This document shows, piece by piece, positions 9,472 through 17,932 of a DNA stretch of 64,000 bases. Position 1 is the first letter of the stretch; every line of letters starts with the position of its first letter. A model generated the notes under the pieces. The model was given only the letters and a program-made list of their open reading frames with translations, did not search any database and was not told the origin of the DNA. Source of the stretch: Paludisphaera soli (GTDB lineage: Bacteria > Planctomycetota > Planctomycetia > Isosphaerales > Isosphaeraceae); contig NZ_JAALJI010000002.1 of NCBI RefSeq assembly GCF_011064595.1, forward strand, positions 1 to 64,000, written 5' to 3'. The translations under genes were made by a program, and so were the position numbers.

Positions 9472-10938
9472 TCACATCAGGCCGGGTATCGGCGACCCTT
9501 GATAGATCAGGTGGGGGCGGTCCAGTTCGTCGCTCCAGCTCGCGGTGTCGGGGATGCCGAGCGCCTTGTAGATCGTGGCGGCCATGTTCTCGGGCGACTG
9601 CGGCAGCGAGGCGGGGTAGGCGCCGATCTTGTCGGTCGAGCCGACGACCGTCCCACCCCGGACGCCGCCCCCCGCGAACCAGACGCTCTGGGCCGCCCCC
9701 CAGTGGTCGCGGCCGACGGTCTCGTACGACTCGGGGAGCGTGGACAGCTTGGGAGTCCGGCCGAACTCGCTCGCCATGACGATCATGGTGGAGTCGAGCA
9801 GCCCTCGCGACTCCAGGTCGTCCAGCAAGGCCCCGAGGGCCCTGTCGGTCGGCGGGAAGAGTTTGTCCTTGAGTCGCGGGAACATGTCGCCGTGCGTGTC
9901 CCAGGTCTCGTTGCTGCCGAGGTTCACCTGGACCAGCGAGACGCCGGCCTCGACCAGCCGGAGGGCCATCAGCATCGACCAGCCGAAGCTGTTCTTGCCG
10001 TAGCGTTCCTGGACCTTCTCGTCGGCCCGGGTCACGTCGAACGCGTCGCGGATCTCGGGCGAGGCTAAAAGCGAGATGGCCGACTGGCGGTGCCGATCGA
10101 AACGCTCGGCGGTCGCGGTCGCCTCCAGGGAGCCGCGTTGGCGGTCCAGCTCCCGCAAGAGGTCGGTCCGCTGGTTGAGGCGTCCCAGGGTCATGCCGGG
10201 GGAGAGGGTCAGGTTCGGCGCCTGGAAGACGCGGTCGTCGGGGCTCTGCGGCGGCTTTTTGGACTCGTTGGGGAAGACGTACCCCGGGAACGCCCCGCGC
10301 CAGAAGGGATTCCCATAGGTCGACGCCTCGACGTAGAAGGGGTCGCGATGCGAGCCCATCTGGCCGCCGAAGCCCCCCGGAATCACGCCGCCGGACCAGT
10401 GGATCAGCCGTTCGGGGAGCACGACGGCCGGCGGCAGGTTGTGGCCCCGCGCGGCCATGGCGTCGCCGACCACCGAGGCGATGCAGGGCCAGTCGGTCGA
10501 TCGCGGCTGGCGGTCGCCGCGGAAGCCGGGGTCGGGCTTGCTCCGCCCCGTGAGCATCAGGTAGTGGCCGAGCGTGTGGTCGTTCGTGCCGTGGGTCAGC
10601 GACCGGACGACGGCCCACTTGTCGCTGCGGGCGGCGAGGCCGGGGAGGTGCTCGCAGACCTCGACGCCAGGCGTCCGCGTGGCGATCGGCTTGAATTCGC
10701 CGCGGATCCCCTCGGGGGCGTCGGGCTTCATGTCGAAGCTCTCGTGCTGCGCCAGGCCCCCGGAGAGGAAGATGTAGATGCAGGACTTCGCCGTCCCGCC
10801 CGTCGCGCCACCCCGGGGCGTCGCCGCACGCAGGGCCTGCAGGTGGTTCATCCCCAGGCCGAGCAGCCCCACCGCCCCCGCCTGGACGGCCGTCCGACGG
10901 GTGACGTGCGGGTGCGAGCCCTGATGCGAAACCCTCAT
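9472..10938 (-). CDS. DUF1501 domain protein, Tat-exported
   Basis: 488 residues from ATG 10938; the frame is open upstream but lacks coding character, and the Tat signal (VTRRTAVQAGAVGLLGLGM) starts here. Typical blocks are IYIFLSGGLAQHESFDMKPD near 55-75, LTHGTNDHTLGHYLMLTGR near 120, YGKNSFGWSMLMALRLVEAGVSLV near 310, ASEFGRTPKLSTLPESY near 390 and TIYKALGIPDTAS near the end. Length is normal for the family. It is paired with the paralogue immediately downstream; a Gfo/Idh/MocA gene precedes it by 132 bp. Confidence 0.9.
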   Translation of the reverse strand: MRVSHQGSHPHVTRRTAVQAGAVGLLGLGMNHLQALRAATPRGGATGGTAKSCIYIFLSGGLAQHESFDMKPDAPEGIRGEFKPIATRTPGVEVCEHLPGLAARSDKWAVVRSLTHGTNDHTLGHYLMLTGRSKPDPGFRGDRQPRSTDWPCIASVVGDAMAARGHNLPPAVVLPERLIHWSGGVIPGGFGGQMGSHRDPFYVEASTYGNPFWRGAFPGYVFPNESKKPPQSPDDRVFQAPNLTLSPGMTLGRLNQRTDLLRELDRQRGSLEATATAERFDRHRQSAISLLASPEIRDAFDVTRADEKVQERYGKNSFGWSMLMALRLVEAGVSLVQVNLGSNETWDTHGDMFPRLKDKLFPPTDRALGALLDDLESRGLLDSTMIVMASEFGRTPKLSTLPESYETVGRDHWGAAQSVWFAGGGVRGGTVVGSTDKIGAYPASLPQSPENMAATIYKALGIPDTASWSDELDRPHLIYQGSPIPGLM

Positions 10939-11070
10939 CGTGTCGCCTCCAGGCCCGGTCCCCGAGGCGACCTCGCGACGGGCCGGGCGAGCCCTCGTCC
11001 GTCCAACGATTGTTGAACAGAGCGCGGTCTCAACGATAACGGCCCGGGGCCGCGTGGGCAACGGGTTCCT

Positions 11071-12162
11071 TCAGGAGTTGACGGCGAGGCCCGAAGCTTC
11101 GAAGACGGCCGTCTGCACCGCGATGTCGTGCTCCGGGGTGAAGTCGATCGGCTTCTCCCCGCGGATGACCCGGGCCATTTCTGCGGCGTCGTCGACGTAT
11201 CGCGTGTACCGGGGCATGGGGACGTCCTGGTAACCCTTCCGATAGGGATCGCGCGGCTCCGAGAAGGCGAGGCGGACAGAGGGTTCGTCCAGCGGCTGGA
11301 TGTGGAAGGTCCCCTCCGACCCGCAGACGGTCAGATGCCGCCGCGCAAAGCCCTCAACCTCCAGGGCGGTCGACCGCACCGTGGCCGTCGCGCGGGGATA
11401 CTCGAAGACGGCGAGCATGTTGTCGAGCAGCGAGTCGCCGGACTTCGAGGAATGCCGAGGATAGGGTGTGATCTTCCCCGGCGCCCCCAGGACCCCCACG
11501 ACCAGGTCGATGACGTGGCAGCCCAGCTCGAACATGGTCCCGCCGCGATATTCGGCGAATGCGGCGCGGCCGGCGGGCTCGACGACCTTGCTCATGACCG
11601 CGTGGACCTCGAAAACCTCGCCCAGCCAGCCGCGTTCCAGGATCTCGCGGAGTAGGACGACGGCGGGGTTATAACGGTACATGTAACCCATCTGCACCCA
11701 AAGTTTCTTCTTCGCGGCCGCGTCCAGGATGCGCCTGTACTGAGGCAGCGACTCGCCGGCGGGCTTGTCGAGATGGACGTGCATCCCAGCCGCCACGCAG
11801 GCCTCGGCCGCGTCGAGCAGGTCGCGGACCCGCGTCTCGACGAGGACCGCCTGGAGCCCCGGCGTGGCGAGCAGTTGCTCGCGCGTCATCCAGGGGAGAT
11901 CTCGGAAGGCCTCCTTCGATCGCGCCTGCTCCCGGAGGCGAGCGTCCATCTCGACGACGCCGACGACCTCGTAATCCTCGGATCGTCGATAAACGGCCAG
12001 CTTGTCCGCGTGGGCGTGCCCCACGCCGATCTGGCCGATCTTGATGCGAGGCGGCCGCGAGCCGGGGGTGTCCTGGCCTCCTCGCCCCGGATCCCCGAGC
12101 ATCGAGACGGCGAGCAGCCCACCGGTCGTCCGCAGCATGGAGCGTCGATCCCGTCCGTTCAT
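11071..12162 (-). CDS. Gfo/Idh/MocA family oxidoreductase
   Basis: A 363-residue NAD(P)-dependent sugar-type oxidoreductase. After a short Tat-like leader (DRRSMLRTTGGLLAVSML) the Rossmann domain starts at IKIGQIGVGHAHADKLAVY. The family's conserved lysine motif appears as HLDKPAGES near 145, with Asp where most members have Glu (EKP). The C-terminal beta-sheet domain includes GGTMFELGCHVIDL near 215, with the Asp/His pair usually placed at the active site. Exported members of this family are common in planctomycetes. It is the first gene of the minus-strand run and divergent from the nitrilase-type gene at 12413, with about 250 bp between. Confidence 0.88.
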   Translation of the reverse strand: MNGRDRRSMLRTTGGLLAVSMLGDPGRGGQDTPGSRPPRIKIGQIGVGHAHADKLAVYRRSEDYEVVGVVEMDARLREQARSKEAFRDLPWMTREQLLATPGLQAVLVETRVRDLLDAAEACVAAGMHVHLDKPAGESLPQYRRILDAAAKKKLWVQMGYMYRYNPAVVLLREILERGWLGEVFEVHAVMSKVVEPAGRAAFAEYRGGTMFELGCHVIDLVVGVLGAPGKITPYPRHSSKSGDSLLDNMLAVFEYPRATATVRSTALEVEGFARRHLTVCGSEGTFHIQPLDEPSVRLAFSEPRDPYRKGYQDVPMPRYTRYVDDAAEMARVIRGEKPIDFTPEHDIAVQTAVFEASGLAVNS

Positions 12163-12412
12163 CGGTCCCCCCCTCGATAGGCTTCGCCTCGTCCGACCGC
12201 GGGCCTCATCCCGCGATGATACACGAGCCCGACGGGTCGTGATGCGGTGTTCCGGCGCCCGGCGGCCTCGGGCCTCGCTTGCCTCTCGAAGGGGCTTTAA
12301 GCTGATCGTCGAGTCGCCGGAGCATCCGGCCCTCGACGAGGAAGGTCGGGCGGGCGAGGCGAGTCGCCCCCGGACGCCACCACGGCCGGACCGAGGCCAT
12401 CAGGAGATCGAC

Positions 12413-14236
12413 ATGAATCCGACGACGACCAAGGCCGCGGCGCGCTGCCACGGCCCGAATCGGCGGCAAGCCGCCAGCGCCTTGTTGGGCCTCCTCGCCG
12501 CCCTCTGCGCGACCTTCCAGCACGCCCGGGCGGCGGACGACGAGGTCGTCGTCTCTGTCTATCAGGGGGTCTGTCGCGAGGGGGATTTCTCGGCGAACCT
12601 CGCCACGGCGCGTTCGGTCGTCAAGGAGGCCCTCGACCGCGGCAGCCATTTCGTCGCCATCCCGGAGTGTTTCCTCTCCGGCTACGCGAGCGTCGAGGCG
12701 GTCCAGAGCGGCGCCCGGTCGCTCGACGACCCGGAACTCGCCGGGTTCATCGAGGAATCGGCGTCGCACGAGATGGTCGTGCTCGCGGGCCTGGCCCGAA
12801 AGGCGAAGGACGGCCTCTACAACAGCGTCCTGGTGATCCATCGCGGCCGCTTGCTCGGCATCTACGACAAGGTGATGCTCACCGGCGGCGACCGCGACGT
12901 CCTGGGCTTCAAGGCGGGGACCTCGGTCCCGGTCTTCGCGGCGCACGGCGTCCGCTTCGCCTCGATCATCTGCCACGACAGCTCGTTCCCGCACGTCGCG
13001 ATGGCGGCGCGACTCCAGGGCGCGCGGCTCCTCTTCTCGCCCCACAACAACGAGATCGCCTCGCGGGCGGCCGACGACCATCGGCGATCGGTCCGGAACA
13101 CCCACGTCGGCCTGGCCGGGCAACTCAAGATGGTGGTCGCCCGCGCCAACAACGTCAAATCTGATCGGGAGGGCCAGATCGGCTACGGCGACAGCTTCAT
13201 CCTCGGCCCTCAGGGTGAGCCCCTCGCCGAGGCCGGGCTCTTCAAGACCGGGCTGATCACCGCCCGCATCGACCGCAAATCGCTGAGCGTCGGGTCCGTC
13301 TGGGCCGACGACGGCGAGGTCCCGGCGTGGCTGCGGACGCAGATCGCGCGGGGGCTCACCGAGTTCCGAACGCCGACCGACGACGCCGACCTCAAGGGTT
13401 GGCTGCAAAACATGGTCGTCCATCATCGCTTCACCCCGCAGGAGGTGGGCGCGGCGACCGGCTTCACGCTCCAGGAAGTCCGCGACGCCCTGCGTCGACT
13501 CGGGCTGGAGGGCGCCGCCCCGCCCCCTCGAAAGCCCGGCGATCCCCTGCTCGTCTTGCCGTACCCCGGCGGTCGGCATCCTCGGATCGGCTTCCTGGAT
13601 GGGGCCGTCATGCCCCAGCGCGAGACGAAGCTGAGCGTGTTCACCCCCTGGGACGACGCGAGCTACGTCGTCGTCGACGTGCCCGAGGCGGTCTTCTCGA
13701 ACCTGGGTTTGACCTATCTCGCCCACACCCACATCCCCACGATCTGGGACGCCAGGGGGATCGCCCTGCCCCGCCTGGAGTGGCGTCGCGACGAGGATGG
13801 GTCGTACCACGGCGAGCGGGCGCTGCCCAACGGCGTCGCCTTCGGGGCCGACGCCGCCCCGTCGCCGGCGGGCGTCCGGATGAGCCTCTGGCTACGGAAC
13901 GGGACCGGCGAAAGGCTGACCGGCCTGCGGGTCCAGAATTGCGTGATGCTGGCGGGGGCCCGGGGCTTCGCCGACCAATCGAACGCCAACAAGGTCTTCC
14001 GCCCCCCCTACGCCGCCGCCCGCTCCGAAGACGGCCGCCGCTGGGTCGTCACCGCCTGGGAGCCCAACCAGCGATGCTGGGGCAACCCGGATTGCCCGTG
14101 CCTCCACTCCGACCCCCAGTTCCCCGACTGCGAGCCGGGAGCGACGGTCCGCCTCCGCGGCTGGCTCTCCTTCTACGAGGGCGACGACATCGACGGCGAG
14201 CTGAAGCGCCTCGACAAGGCCGGATGGCGGGACTGA
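12413..14236 (+). CDS. Exported nitrilase-superfamily amidase with extra C-terminal domain
   Basis: 607 residues from ATG 12413, where a signal peptide begins (AASALLGLLAALCATFQHARAAD). Residues 45-300 are a carbon-nitrogen hydrolase domain with the full catalytic triad: Glu85 in IPECFLSGY, Lys153 in YDKVMLTGGD and Cys187 in IICHDSSFPH. Such enzymes split amides or nitriles. Residues 320-607 form an additional domain that I do not recognise, including a beta-rich half (VRMSLWLRNGTGERLTGLRVQNCVML) and a Cys cluster (RCWGNPDCPCLHSDPQFPDC). Secreted nitrilases are less usual than cytosolic ones. It starts the plus-strand five-gene run; the next gene follows after 36 bp. Confidence 0.85.
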   Translation: MNPTTTKAAARCHGPNRRQAASALLGLLAALCATFQHARAADDEVVVSVYQGVCREGDFSANLATARSVVKEALDRGSHFVAIPECFLSGYASVEAVQSGARSLDDPELAGFIEESASHEMVVLAGLARKAKDGLYNSVLVIHRGRLLGIYDKVMLTGGDRDVLGFKAGTSVPVFAAHGVRFASIICHDSSFPHVAMAARLQGARLLFSPHNNEIASRAADDHRRSVRNTHVGLAGQLKMVVARANNVKSDREGQIGYGDSFILGPQGEPLAEAGLFKTGLITARIDRKSLSVGSVWADDGEVPAWLRTQIARGLTEFRTPTDDADLKGWLQNMVVHHRFTPQEVGAATGFTLQEVRDALRRLGLEGAAPPPRKPGDPLLVLPYPGGRHPRIGFLDGAVMPQRETKLSVFTPWDDASYVVVDVPEAVFSNLGLTYLAHTHIPTIWDARGIALPRLEWRRDEDGSYHGERALPNGVAFGADAAPSPAGVRMSLWLRNGTGERLTGLRVQNCVMLAGARGFADQSNANKVFRPPYAAARSEDGRRWVVTAWEPNQRCWGNPDCPCLHSDPQFPDCEPGATVRLRGWLSFYEGDDIDGELKRLDKAGWRD

Positions 14237-14272
14237 CGGGCCGAAGGATTCGCCGAGGCGAGGGGAGATGGC

Positions 14273-15934
14273 ATGACGAAACTTCGATTAGTCCGGGGGT
14301 GCGTGAAAGCGACGGCGGCGATCTTCCTCCTCGCGGGCGGGGCGGGCGCGACCGAATACCGAGGGCGGGTGGTGGACTCACGGACCGGCGCCCCGCTCGC
14401 GTCTCGCGTCTACCTGCAGGCCCCGGACGGCGACTGGCTGTTCGTCGACGCGGCCGACCGGGAGGGGCGAGCCACGCCGTATCGCGAGCAGTGGGTGCCG
14501 ATGCCGGGCTCGATCGACCGACATACGACCGTCACCGCCCACGAGTTCCGCATCGAGCTGCCGCCCGGCGATTATCGACTCGCGGTGGAGAGAGGCAAGG
14601 AGTACCTCCCGCTGGAGCGGGTCGTGCGGATGGGGACCGAACCGCTCGCCGAGATCCTGCCGCTGGAACGCTGGGCCGACATGGCCTCGCGAGGATGGTA
14701 CTCGGGCGAGACCCACGTCCACCGGAGGCTGGAGGAATTGCCCGACGTGATGCTCGCCGAGGATTTGAACGTGGCGTTCCCCGTCACCTACTGGACCACG
14801 ACGGCCGACGAGGCCCCGACGACCGCGCCCTCGACGCTCCGCCCCGAGCCGGATCCTCTGGGCCCGAGGCGTGATCCCGGCCCGGATCCGATCGCCGTGG
14901 ACGCCACGCATGTGATGGTCCCCCGGAACACGGAGTACGAGATCTTCTCCGTGGGCGGCCGTCGCCACGTGCTGGGTGCCCTGTTCCTGCTGAACCACAA
15001 GTCGGTGTTCACGGAGCACGCGCCGCCCGTGGCGGCGATCGCCGAGAAGGCCCATCGCGAGCGGGCCTTGCTGGACCTCGACAAGCACAACTGGCCCTGG
15101 TCGTTCATGCTCGTGCCGATCGCCGGGGTCGACCTGTTCGAGCTGGCGAACAACAGCGTCTGGCGGGCCCCGTTCGGATTCCGGACGGGCATGGTCCCGC
15201 CCCCTCCGTGGATGGAGGTCGAGCAGGACTCCGGCGGGATGACCGAGCGGGGCTGGCTCGACTTCGGCTTCCAGACGTACTACGCGCTGCTGAACTGCGG
15301 GTTCCCGTTGCGGCCGACGGCCGGAACGGCCTCGGGCGTCCATCCGGTGCCGCTGGGGCACGGTCGCGTTTACGTCCACCTGGGCGGGCCGTTCCGCGTC
15401 GTAGACTGGATCGCGGGCCTCGACGCCGGGCGGAGCTTCGTGACCACCGGGCCGATGCTGCCGACGACGATCGACGGCCGACTCCCCGGCCATCGCTTCC
15501 GCCACCCGGACAAGGCCGCGCGGACGTTCCGCGTCGCGGGCGAGGCCCTCAGCGCCCGGCCGATTGAGCGGATCGAGGTGGTCGTCGATGGCGAGGTCCT
15601 GCGTCGCGTGGGCCCGGCGAACAATCCCGGCGCGGGCGGGGGCTTCGCGTCGCCTTTCGCCGAGGACGTGACCGTCGAAGGCTCGGCGTGGATCGCGGTC
15701 CGCTGCTTCGAAAGCCAGCCCGACGGCCGGGTCCGGTTCGCCCACACCGGCCCGTTCCACGTCGAGATGGCCGGCGAGCCCGTCCGGCCGCGACGCCGAG
15801 AGGTCGACTGGTTCATCGCCCGGATGCGCGAGGAGATCGAACGCAACACGGGCGTCCTCGACGAAGCGTCGCTGGCGGAATACACGAGGGCGCTCCAGAT
15901 CTACGAGCGGATCGCTGAACGGGCGCGGGATTGA
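14273..15934 (+). CDS. CehA/McbA-type metallohydrolase, exported
   Basis: A 553-residue protein with signal peptide (CVKATAAIFLLAGGAGATEY). Residues 30-125 look like a carboxypeptidase-regulatory/Ig-like beta domain (RGRVVDSRTGAPLASRVYLQ). A PHP-like metal-dependent domain follows, marked by GWYSGETHVHRRLEE near 145-158, where His residues bind metal. LLDLDKHNWPW near 265 and a late GHRFRHPD also fit. CehA, the carbaryl hydrolase, is the characterised relative, but most members have unknown substrates. The GGRRHVLGALFLLNH stretch is typical of the planctomycete subgroup. It is co-directional with the nitrilase-type gene (36-bp gap) and the phosphatase pair downstream. Confidence 0.82.
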   Translation: MTKLRLVRGCVKATAAIFLLAGGAGATEYRGRVVDSRTGAPLASRVYLQAPDGDWLFVDAADREGRATPYREQWVPMPGSIDRHTTVTAHEFRIELPPGDYRLAVERGKEYLPLERVVRMGTEPLAEILPLERWADMASRGWYSGETHVHRRLEELPDVMLAEDLNVAFPVTYWTTTADEAPTTAPSTLRPEPDPLGPRRDPGPDPIAVDATHVMVPRNTEYEIFSVGGRRHVLGALFLLNHKSVFTEHAPPVAAIAEKAHRERALLDLDKHNWPWSFMLVPIAGVDLFELANNSVWRAPFGFRTGMVPPPPWMEVEQDSGGMTERGWLDFGFQTYYALLNCGFPLRPTAGTASGVHPVPLGHGRVYVHLGGPFRVVDWIAGLDAGRSFVTTGPMLPTTIDGRLPGHRFRHPDKAARTFRVAGEALSARPIERIEVVVDGEVLRRVGPANNPGAGGGFASPFAEDVTVEGSAWIAVRCFESQPDGRVRFAHTGPFHVEMAGEPVRPRRREVDWFIARMREEIERNTGVLDEASLAEYTRALQIYERIAERARD

Positions 15935-16066
15935 GCACCCTGCAGTCCGGAGGGACAACCGAGCTTGCCTCGCTTCCGGGCCCCTGATAGTTTGAGCCTC
16001 GGGGAGGGATCCCCGCGCGCCGACTTAGAAAGAACGTTTGCCGAGGCGGAGGGGTGGGACGGAGCC

Positions 16067-17932
16067 TTGAGCAGCCCAGCGATTCGGAAGGTCATCGTGA
16101 TCGGCCTGGACGGCCTGGAGCCCAGCCTCGTCGAGCCCATGCTGGCCCGGGGCGAGCTACCCCACCTGGCCCGGCTGGCCGAGGAGGCCGGGCTCGCCCG
16201 CGTGGCGACGACCGCCCCCGCCCAGACGCCCGTCGCCTGGTCGACGTTCGCCACCGGCGTCAATCCGGGCGGTCACGGCGTCTTCGACTTCCTCCGCCGC
16301 GACCCCAAGACCTACCGGATCGACAGCGGGCTCAACCACTACGAGCAGAAGAACCCCCTGCTCCCCCCGAAGGCCGTCAACCAGCGGCGGGGGACCACCG
16401 TGTGGGACCTCCTCTCGGCGGCCGGCGTCCCCTCCACGATCCTGCGCTGTCCTTGCTCGTATCCGCCCGACCGGCTCCGCGGCTCGCTGCTCGCCGGGAT
16501 GGGCGTGCCGGACCTCCGCGGCGGCTTCGGCACCTCCACCTATTACACGGCCGACCCCGACTCCCGGGCCGGCGAGAGCGAGCACGTCGTCACGCTGGTC
16601 GACGACGGTCGAGGCCCGATCGCCACCCGCCTGATCGGCCCGCGCAACCCCAAGACCCGCGCCGACCATCACGCCGAAATCCAGCTGGTCCGGGCCGCCG
16701 AGCCGGGCGTGCTGACGATCCGATCGGCGGGCGAGCCCCGCGAGCTGCTCGTCCGCGAGGGCGAATGGAGCGGCTGGCTGAAGGTGAAGTTCAAGCTCGG
16801 CCCGCTCCAGTCGGCCCACGGCGTCGTGCGATTCCTGCTGATCCGCCGCGACCCGACGATCGTCCTGTACGCCTCGCCGATCAACTTCGACCCCTCCGCC
16901 CCGCTGTTCCCGATCAGCTCCCCCCCCGAGTTCGCCCGCAAGTTGGCCGAGGGCGTAGGACGGTTCCACACCGCCGGGTTCGTCGAGGACCACAACGGCG
17001 TCATCAACGAGCGGATCTCCGAGGAGCAGTTCCTCGCCCAGTGCGACGACGCCTGGCGCGAGCGCCGGGCGATGATGGAGCACGAGCTGGGCCGGCTCGA
17101 TTCGGGGCTGTTCTACTGCCTGTTCGACACGCCCGATCGCGTGCAACACATGCTCTGGCGTTTCCGCGAGCCCGAACACCCGGCGAATCGAGGGCGGCCC
17201 GAAGCCCCCGCGCTCGCCGCGGCCATCGAGGACCACTACCGACGCGGCGACGCGGTCGTCGGCCAGACGCTCGACCACGTCGACGACCGCACGCTCCTGA
17301 TCGTCCTCAGCGACCACGGATTCAGCAGCTTCCAGCGCCAGTTCCACCTGAATTCCTGGCTGCTTCGCGAAGGTCTGCTCGCCCTCAAACCCGGCCTCGC
17401 GCCGGGCCAAGCGGCGGGCGAGTTCCTCCATGGGATCGACTGGGAGAACACGCAGGCTTACGCGATGGGCCTGAGCGGCCTGTTCCTCAACCTGCAAGGC
17501 CGTGAGGGCCGCGGGATCGTCCGCCCCGAGGACGCAGCCTCGCTCCGCCGCGCGATCGCCGAGAAGCTCGGCGGCGTCCGCGACGACGACCGAGGCCGCG
17601 TCGCGGTCCGCTCGGCCCGGCCGCGCGAGTCGGTCTACTCGGGCCCGCACGCCGACGAGGCTCCGGACGTCATCGTCGACTACGCGCCGGGGCATCGGGT
17701 CTCCTGGTCGTCGTCGATGGGGGGGGTGGCCGACGGCCCGCTGCACGAGGACAACGTCAAGAAGTGGTCCGGCGACCATTGCATCGACCCGGCCGCGACC
17801 CCGGGCGTCCTGCTCATGAATCGGCCCTTCCGTCGCGAGGGTGCGAGCCTGGTCGACCTGGCGCCCACGATCCTCGACGCCTTCGGGGTCGAGAAGGGCC
17901 CGCTGATGGAAGGGAGCACGCTGAAGCCATGA
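16067..17932 (+). CDS. AlkP-superfamily phosphohydrolase/phosphodiesterase
   Basis: About 621 residues if TTG 16067 is used (SSPAIRKVIVIGLDGLEPSL), which is preceded by a GGAG stretch; the frame is open to 15965, so a longer N-terminus is possible. Hallmarks of the type I phosphodiesterase/AlkP fold are the first metal Asp in IGLDGLEPS, the nucleophile region TPVAWSTFATGVNPGGHGVFDF, FDTPDRVQHMLW near 350 and LSDHGFSSFQRQFHLN near 410. No signal peptide or membrane segment is seen, so it is cytoplasmic. Relatives occur with glycan or lipid biosynthesis genes, but the substrate is unknown. It overlaps the next gene by four bases (ATGA), a strong sign of translational coupling. Confidence 0.85.
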   Translation: MSSPAIRKVIVIGLDGLEPSLVEPMLARGELPHLARLAEEAGLARVATTAPAQTPVAWSTFATGVNPGGHGVFDFLRRDPKTYRIDSGLNHYEQKNPLLPPKAVNQRRGTTVWDLLSAAGVPSTILRCPCSYPPDRLRGSLLAGMGVPDLRGGFGTSTYYTADPDSRAGESEHVVTLVDDGRGPIATRLIGPRNPKTRADHHAEIQLVRAAEPGVLTIRSAGEPRELLVREGEWSGWLKVKFKLGPLQSAHGVVRFLLIRRDPTIVLYASPINFDPSAPLFPISSPPEFARKLAEGVGRFHTAGFVEDHNGVINERISEEQFLAQCDDAWRERRAMMEHELGRLDSGLFYCLFDTPDRVQHMLWRFREPEHPANRGRPEAPALAAAIEDHYRRGDAVVGQTLDHVDDRTLLIVLSDHGFSSFQRQFHLNSWLLREGLLALKPGLAPGQAAGEFLHGIDWENTQAYAMGLSGLFLNLQGREGRGIVRPEDAASLRRAIAEKLGGVRDDDRGRVAVRSARPRESVYSGPHADEAPDVIVDYAPGHRVSWSSSMGGVADGPLHEDNVKKWSGDHCIDPAATPGVLLMNRPFRREGASLVDLAPTILDAFGVEKGPLMEGSTLKP

